Part shown: piece after piece, positions 59,434 through 64,000 of the stretch
How positions within the stretch are numbered: the first letter of the stretch is position 1
Layout of the letters: each line of letters starts with the position of its first letter
NCBI GenBank assembly: GCA_022578965.1
Contig: MU400506.1
Location: 62,001 to 126,000, forward strand
Direction: 5' to 3'
Origin: Xylaria sp. FL1777
Lineage: Eukaryota; Ascomycota; Sordariomycetes; Xylariales; Xylariaceae
Length of the DNA stretch: 64,000 nt
The notes under the pieces: generated by a model
Seen by the model: only the letters and a program-made list of their open reading frames with translations
Database searches by the model: none
Told to the model about the DNA's origin: nothing
Translations under genes and position numbers: made by a program

Positions 59434-60780
59434 TCAATATGGGTAGGCTCTGACCTCATCCTCACGACTTAGATCTAAGCCTCTCGCAACCTGCTCCTCG
59501 TGCTTCTTATCGAGAAATTCTAGCAAGATGTCTGCATATCGGTCCTTGCCCTTATATCGACTCACATCATCACCCCAACTTCTCACAGCACTAGCCAGTC
59601 TTCCCGGCACATAATCCTCCTCGGCAACCTCTCTGATTTTGTGAAAATACGTTCGAATCGTGAACACGACGCCGCCGCTTTTCGGCAGGCGCCGAAGCGT
59701 CTGTCTCTCTGACCGGAAGTAGTGATGGTCAATGGCCCGGCCCTTCTCGGCCGTGTTCCATCCTACGTGTCCATTAACTTCAGAGTCTTCGGGGCCGACG
59801 CTCCACGACCAGCCCAGATCGTCATCCACCTGGAAGAAGTAATTATGGCGTCCCACGATCTCTTCCGGCTTGAGGCGCCGGAATAAATTCATCATGCCCT
59901 TCTCCAGCTTCTCCTTATATTGTGGCACGTGGCCCGACGTGTGGATCTCAGACAGTGGCATGCCTAGTTTGTCTGTGAGACGCCAGAACCCGGGGAGCAC
60001 GATACAGCCAGCGAGCAGATAGTACTGGCCATCCGGTTTTTCTATCATTATGGCAAGGTCGTCCTGTACGAGACGCGCGCACATCTGCATGGGATCCTCG
60101 GGAAGCGGGCGTGTAACGATGTCGAAGCTCTCGCCAGACCACAGGTTATCTAACCCGACTTCTGTGCGCTTGTATAGAGAAGGGTATCTTGCTGGTAAGT
60201 ATTCCGTGAGATCTTCTAGAAGTTCCACTGCCGCTGGGTACGCCTCGGGCGCAGTAACACATAGCTTGGATCCACGCTCCGCGATTCTTCTTGTTTTGTC
60301 AGCATGAAAGCGCGGGAAATGATTGTCGAGTTCGATCCAATCTTCATGCTTCAATGTCCGCAGGCCCATCGTCACATTGTATTTAGGCCCATAGCGAAAT
60401 GGTCGATACGGGAGTGGTTTTGTGCTCTCGATCGACCAGTCTGGATATGCCTCTGGTGTGGGCATGCGGAAATCAGACGGTATCCATTTCCCGAGTTCTC
60501 TAGGTTGTCCTTTCTCAAGGCGAGGTGTCGTGGGTGTTGATGGTCTCGTGGCGAAGCCTTTTTGCTTCCGCCTACGAATAATCAAGGTTACCGCGGTCCC
60601 TAATGCTAGAAGCGTGAGGAGTAGTACTGAAATGGGCCTGTTAACATTTCCACCTAATGAAAACGATTCACAGGCCATTTTCATAACCGACACACAGTGA
60701 TGTCCTGCTGCCTTAACTCCATTATTAATCTCTTCAACCCGAGTCAACCCTCGTGCGACTACCTTATCCATGATCACCAA
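59434..60780 (-). CDS. DUF3445 family protein (heme-dependent oxidative N-demethylase-like), membrane-anchored
   Basis: Single exon, 448 aa. The N-terminus carries one transmembrane helix at about 50-68 (ISVLLLTLLALGTAVTLII) followed by RRRKQK, so the domain probably faces the cytosol. The rest matches the DUF3445/HODM alpha-subunit family: PYRPFRYGPKYNVTMGLR, WIELDNHFPRFHADKTRRI, RLVQDDLAIM, GCIVLPGFWRLTDKLGMPLSEIH, NYFFQVDDDL, HHYFRSERQTLRRLPKSGGV and FTIRTYFHKI. Bacterial members demethylate dimethylamine using heme; the fungal substrate is unknown. Upstream ATG 60780 is used, but internal Met residues at 33 and 35 also precede the helix. Confidence 0.85.
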   Translation of the reverse strand: MVIMDKVVARGLTRVEEINNGVKAAGHHCVSVMKMACESFSLGGNVNRPISVLLLTLLALGTAVTLIIRRRKQKGFATRPSTPTTPRLEKGQPRELGKWIPSDFRMPTPEAYPDWSIESTKPLPYRPFRYGPKYNVTMGLRTLKHEDWIELDNHFPRFHADKTRRIAERGSKLCVTAPEAYPAAVELLEDLTEYLPARYPSLYKRTEVGLDNLWSGESFDIVTRPLPEDPMQMCARLVQDDLAIMIEKPDGQYYLLAGCIVLPGFWRLTDKLGMPLSEIHTSGHVPQYKEKLEKGMMNLFRRLKPEEIVGRHNYFFQVDDDLGWSWSVGPEDSEVNGHVGWNTAEKGRAIDHHYFRSERQTLRRLPKSGGVVFTIRTYFHKIREVAEEDYVPGRLASAVRSWGDDVSRYKGKDRYADILLEFLDKKHEEQVARGLDLSREDEVRAYPY

Positions 60781-61885
60781 AAGTCAAAACTCCGCGTTTC
60801 TAAGATGCTTTCTATCCGGTTCCTCGGATAGCCAACGATCCTAAAGCCGGTCGGAGAGTGAATGCTATCGGTTAGTGATTAATGAGCAAGTCTATACTCA
60901 AGCACGATGAGGGGCAATGATTGATTAGGAGGTTCGCGATTTAAGTTCCTTTATTTCCCGTTCTCGGCCTTCAGGCAGTCCTAGAGATGTTCATATCCCC
61001 ACTATTCCGTAATATATATGTCAAACAGATATATCAGTCTCACGACTAAGACTGAGCTAGTATCATATGAGCACTCCACCGTTCTCGACGGCATATCATC
61101 TCTTCCACTAGGTAGCTGCCCTGACGATAGGGATATCTTGAGTGTGTAAGTGAGCGTGTGGGCGATTGCGTGTATGAAAGACCCAGATAACGGGGAACGA
61201 TGCTATCATGTCAGAGCGGGCCGATATTCGGTATCGGCCATAGAGACAAGGTAGCGATCTAGTTACCAGTCGTTTAAATGTATCTCCGCATTAGATATAA
61301 GTAGTGTGATCATTGGATGTTGTTAGTCAAGAGATAAGGTATAGAAGAGGGTCTCCCCCGCACACTGCTAATGCAAATGATATCCGGCCTCACAGGAGTA
61401 GTGGATTTATCTAGACTTCGGTATGGCGCATCTAGTCAACGTCAGCCCTTCTGCTTCGTATCAAGAAACATGCTATATTCAAAATAATTCAAAGCTAGGG
61501 CCTTTATAGGAGATGGTGTTGAACAGCGGGGAATATGGTTTTCTCCATTACTAGTTTAATCGTCGTTGTGGTCTAACACACTAGCAAGTTGTTCATTCAC
61601 GTTAGGAAGCCAAGCCAAGCCAAGTCTCGAAGTCATCTGTCTAATACAGTCCTTGGCGAGAGGACACTGTAGAGTGTAGTTGAGTAAGAATTAGGTAAAG
61701 GCTGATAAGGTGCCGTCTTTGACCCATCGCCTCAAGATATTGATATGACCTACGACAACACCGCAAGTCAAATCTCGAGGAGTATAGGCAATATCCTAGC
61801 GCCAGCTAGAGACCCAAGGGTCGTCTCGTTTCTTGTTACTTGGTACACGTACAGATATCATCGATGCTCAGCTCCGGTCTCAGCC
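60781..61885. other. Intergenic region between the DUF3445 gene and the secreted-protein gene
   Basis: Promoter of the DUF3445 gene and 3' flank of the secreted-protein gene. AT-rich, including an AAGCCAAGCCAAGCCAAG run at 61609-61625. No gene is seen. Confidence 0.6.
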
Positions 61886-63024
61886 TCAGCATTTCGCACC
61901 GCCCACGATTACGTTCCATCCAGCTGTATCAAAGACCTGTCCTTGCACCGAATCGGTGGGGAAATCTGCGATGAAGCGGGAGTCAATAACGTTCGTTACA
62001 AACGACTGATCCGTGCTACTGCTGCATATCTCGGTATTGGGATCAGAGGAAGACGGTCGATCTTCACTCGTATACCGGCAGACGGGCTCATTAAAAGAAC
62101 AGCAATCAATGCATTGAGTAACGCTTACCCCCGAATGCGTAGCACTTCTCAACTATGTCCCACTACAGCACTCAAAGTCAGTTATCGCTAATACGAGCGT
62201 GATTTGTGACGAGCTTCGGAACGAGCTTCCACCAAGTTAACGATGATCCCCCCCCGGGGACCCCCTACCCCCTACCCCTTAAAAGAGGAAAAAAAAAACA
62301 AATATTGAGGATTAAACAAAAAAGGAAATAAATAAAATAACCCCGAGAGAATATCACTCACCGCCCGATCACCGAAGGTGCTGCAGGGCACGGACATGGG
62401 ATGCGGGTTATCGTTGCAGAACCAGATGCCGGAGCCGTACGAGCACGAGACGCGGGTGCAGTTGCCCGGCCCCGGCCCGACGCTGCAGTCCCCCCGGATC
62501 TTGTGCAGGTACGAGATCCCCTGGCGGATGTGGAAGACGGACGCGAACGGCGGGTTCCAATTTATATCGCACAAGATGTCTCTCCCGGCCAAAATAGAAG
62601 GGGAGGAGAAGGAGAAGGAGGAGGTCACGGCTCCCGGCTCCGTCGCGCGCGGCCAGACGAAGTCTAGCTTTGTCTCGCGGATTTGCGCCTCGATGTGCTG
62701 GAGGCTCTGGGATATATGTACTTGTTAGGGATCCTCGCCGCTTGTTGTGAGGATTTGATTTCAGTCTGTGAACGTGGAGGAGGGGGTGCTTGGGTGGGAG
62801 TAATGGCTTTGCTAAAACGGAATATGGAAGATTGGGATGCGTACCGATCCTGTTAACGACATCATGTCGCCGTCTTCTTCTACGCGGCCCGTCCAAGCGA
62901 TATCTGATATGTGAGAGTTTCGCGGCAAATCGTCAGGTGTATGCTCTCGACTGGACAGCCCTTCTGTCACGGCCAGGAGAAGCGTGGTCAGGAATAGGGG
63001 CTTTGGTAACATTCTTACCCTCAA
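61886..63024 (-). CDS. Secreted cysteine-rich protein, effector-like family
   Basis: Three exons are proposed: 63024-62845, 62706-62362 and 62152-61886 (263 aa). A signal peptide spans about residues 1-24 (LPKPLFLTTLLLAVTEGLSS). Intron 1 has donor GTACGC and branch CCTAAC and keeps frame. Exon 2 carries DILCDINWNPP, QGISYLHKIRG, CTRVSCSYGSGIWFCNDNPHP and ends at a GTGAGT donor. Exon 3 ends in QVFDTAGWNVIVGGAKC, which matches the C-terminus I know from small secreted proteins of plant-associated ascomycetes that share the CSYxSxIWxCNDN block. The exon 3 acceptor (CATAG) is the least certain element, and intron 2 (209 nt) holds C-rich and A-rich tracts. The function is unknown; all Cys are probably paired in the extracellular space. 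Confidence 0.7.
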
Positions 63025-64000
63025 AATGCGAATCTACACGGTGAGTATGCAAGAAGGGGGTATGGGAAACAATCAGCCGGCTTGGACGTCCTCTTTACGC
63101 TTCCGGGAGCGCAATGTTTATGTTTAATGAAGCACGATTACTGAACTGGCGCATAAGTAGCAAAGCATCGGTGCAAAATCTACGAGGTGTCCAGTAGTAA
63201 GTAATATTACGAGTGGGTTTCTAGCGTAGCACGGAAGATTGGTTTGTCTGGACGCCATTAACAAACTAGATATTCGTGACAATCATTTACAGACCACGCC
63301 GCGTACGTCTTCACGGCGACGAATTATGACGGCTTTCCTACGTAGCATCGGAGGTCGCTTAAGGTGACCATAGTGATTAGTGTCCTCCCGTAAGGAGAGC
63401 ATGGCTCGGCGTAGTATGATATTGTATAACGCTCTTCAAGCCGGTGCTACGGCGAGTCGTATGTCCAAACCATTCCACGTATGGAGAAGCAACAAGTTCG
63501 GTCTTTGCCTAGATCCTCCATCTCATTATGTCCTTGTAAAGTTATCTTTCTTCTTTACTGTTCTATGCTAGTTATTCAGATCTTGGGTAAAAGATGTATG
63601 TTCCGGTTAGGTGGGTATTTCAAGGAGCCCAGTAAGGGGCTCGCCCTGTCTGCGGTTACGGGGTGGGAATGCAAAATCATTAATCCATGAGTTGACTGAT
63701 GTAATTGTGTATACGTGAGCACCACATACGAGGTTCGGTGCTTGAAAGAAGCTCGGAGCTAAGGGCATACGCCAAAGTTCTCACTCACATCTGTTGCTCT
63801 CACGTATTAGGAGAAGTCATACTTAGCGCGGTATGAACTCCGAAATAGCACAAGATATATATTTTTGAACTTAAAAGAAGTCGATATACTTAAGTGCCAT
63901 GACCTACATCTACCATATCGTTTACTCGTTGTCACTCTCAGGGGCAATAGTAATGCATCCTAAAATATACCCGTCGGATGCCACAAACTTCATCTCCCTA
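63025..64000. other. Right-end intergenic region
   Basis: Upstream region of the secreted-protein gene and beyond. Short frames (for example 63380-63571) lack coding character. Nothing else is recognised. Confidence 0.5.

Noticed and set aside
61745..62191. 148-codon plus-strand frame opposite the secreted-protein gene
   Set aside because: The minus strand here encodes the recognisable C-terminus QVFDTAGWNVIVGGAKC; the plus frame has no motif.
62253..62280. CCCCTA-like repeats resembling telomere sequence
   Set aside because: Only two or three units, not the TTAGGG/CCCTAA hexamer, and inside an intron of a gene.

Overview
The window is nuclear DNA of a filamentous ascomycete, most likely a Sordariomycete. 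Short spliceosomal introns (about 49-200 nt) carry GTRNGT donors and CTAAC-type branch sites. The genes are single-copy housekeeping genes typical of Pezizomycotina, in long spacers that contain short inverted-repeat elements and many copies of a TACCTAGGTA-like palindrome. There are no rRNA genes, CRISPR arrays or operons. I place the order no further than Sordariomycetes-like.

Layout, left to right. 1-3.2 kb: no convincing gene. 3.2-4.7 kb (-): an S6-kinase-type AGC kinase (Psk1-like). 8.70 kb: tRNA-Glu(UUC). 9.4-10.7 kb (-): Dus4-type tRNA dihydrouridine synthase, rebuilt as three exons. 11.2 kb: a 171-bp inverted-repeat element. 12.4-13.6 kb (+): Plr1-like aldo-keto reductase, three exons. 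16.2-18.9 kb (+): an 886-aa disordered protein of unknown function. 19.45-20.06 kb: a 606-bp Mutator-like nonautonomous element with perfect 52-bp terminal inverted repeats, a 9-bp target duplication and a decayed GRF-type zinc-finger reading frame. 20.5-24.5 kb (+): an SNF2/Rad5-type ATPase. 28.1-30.5 kb (+): an F-box protein whose first exon is uncertain. 31.2-34.6 kb (+): JAC1 and CSN4, in a GC-rich island. 35.1-36.3 kb (-): an SGNH/GDSL hydrolase. 37.8-42.1 kb (-): a Caf120/Skg3-type PH-domain protein. 45.9-53.3 kb (+): a tandem run of PTC7-type phosphatase, UTP23 and a DUF726 lipase-like membrane protein. 55.9-57.2 kb (+): a type I membrane protein. 58.3-63.0 kb (-): TVP23, a DUF3445 (HODM-like) membrane protein and a secreted Cys-rich protein.

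The genes do not form one pathway. They cover tRNA modification and supply (DUS4, tRNA-Glu), ribosome biogenesis (UTP23), mitochondrial Fe-S and CoQ functions (JAC1, PTC7-like), protein turnover control (CSN4, F-box protein), Golgi traffic (TVP23, probably the DUF726 protein) and TOR/nutrient signalling (S6-type kinase, possibly the Caf120-like protein). There is no secondary-metabolite or other obvious cluster.

The most unusual items are the Mutator-like element with its GRF remnant, a second small element whose arms differ only by transitions, a possible poison exon in the SGNH hydrolase gene, and a three-exon secreted Cys-rich protein. All exon models come from reading frames, splice signals and family motifs alone; no alignment or transcript data were available.
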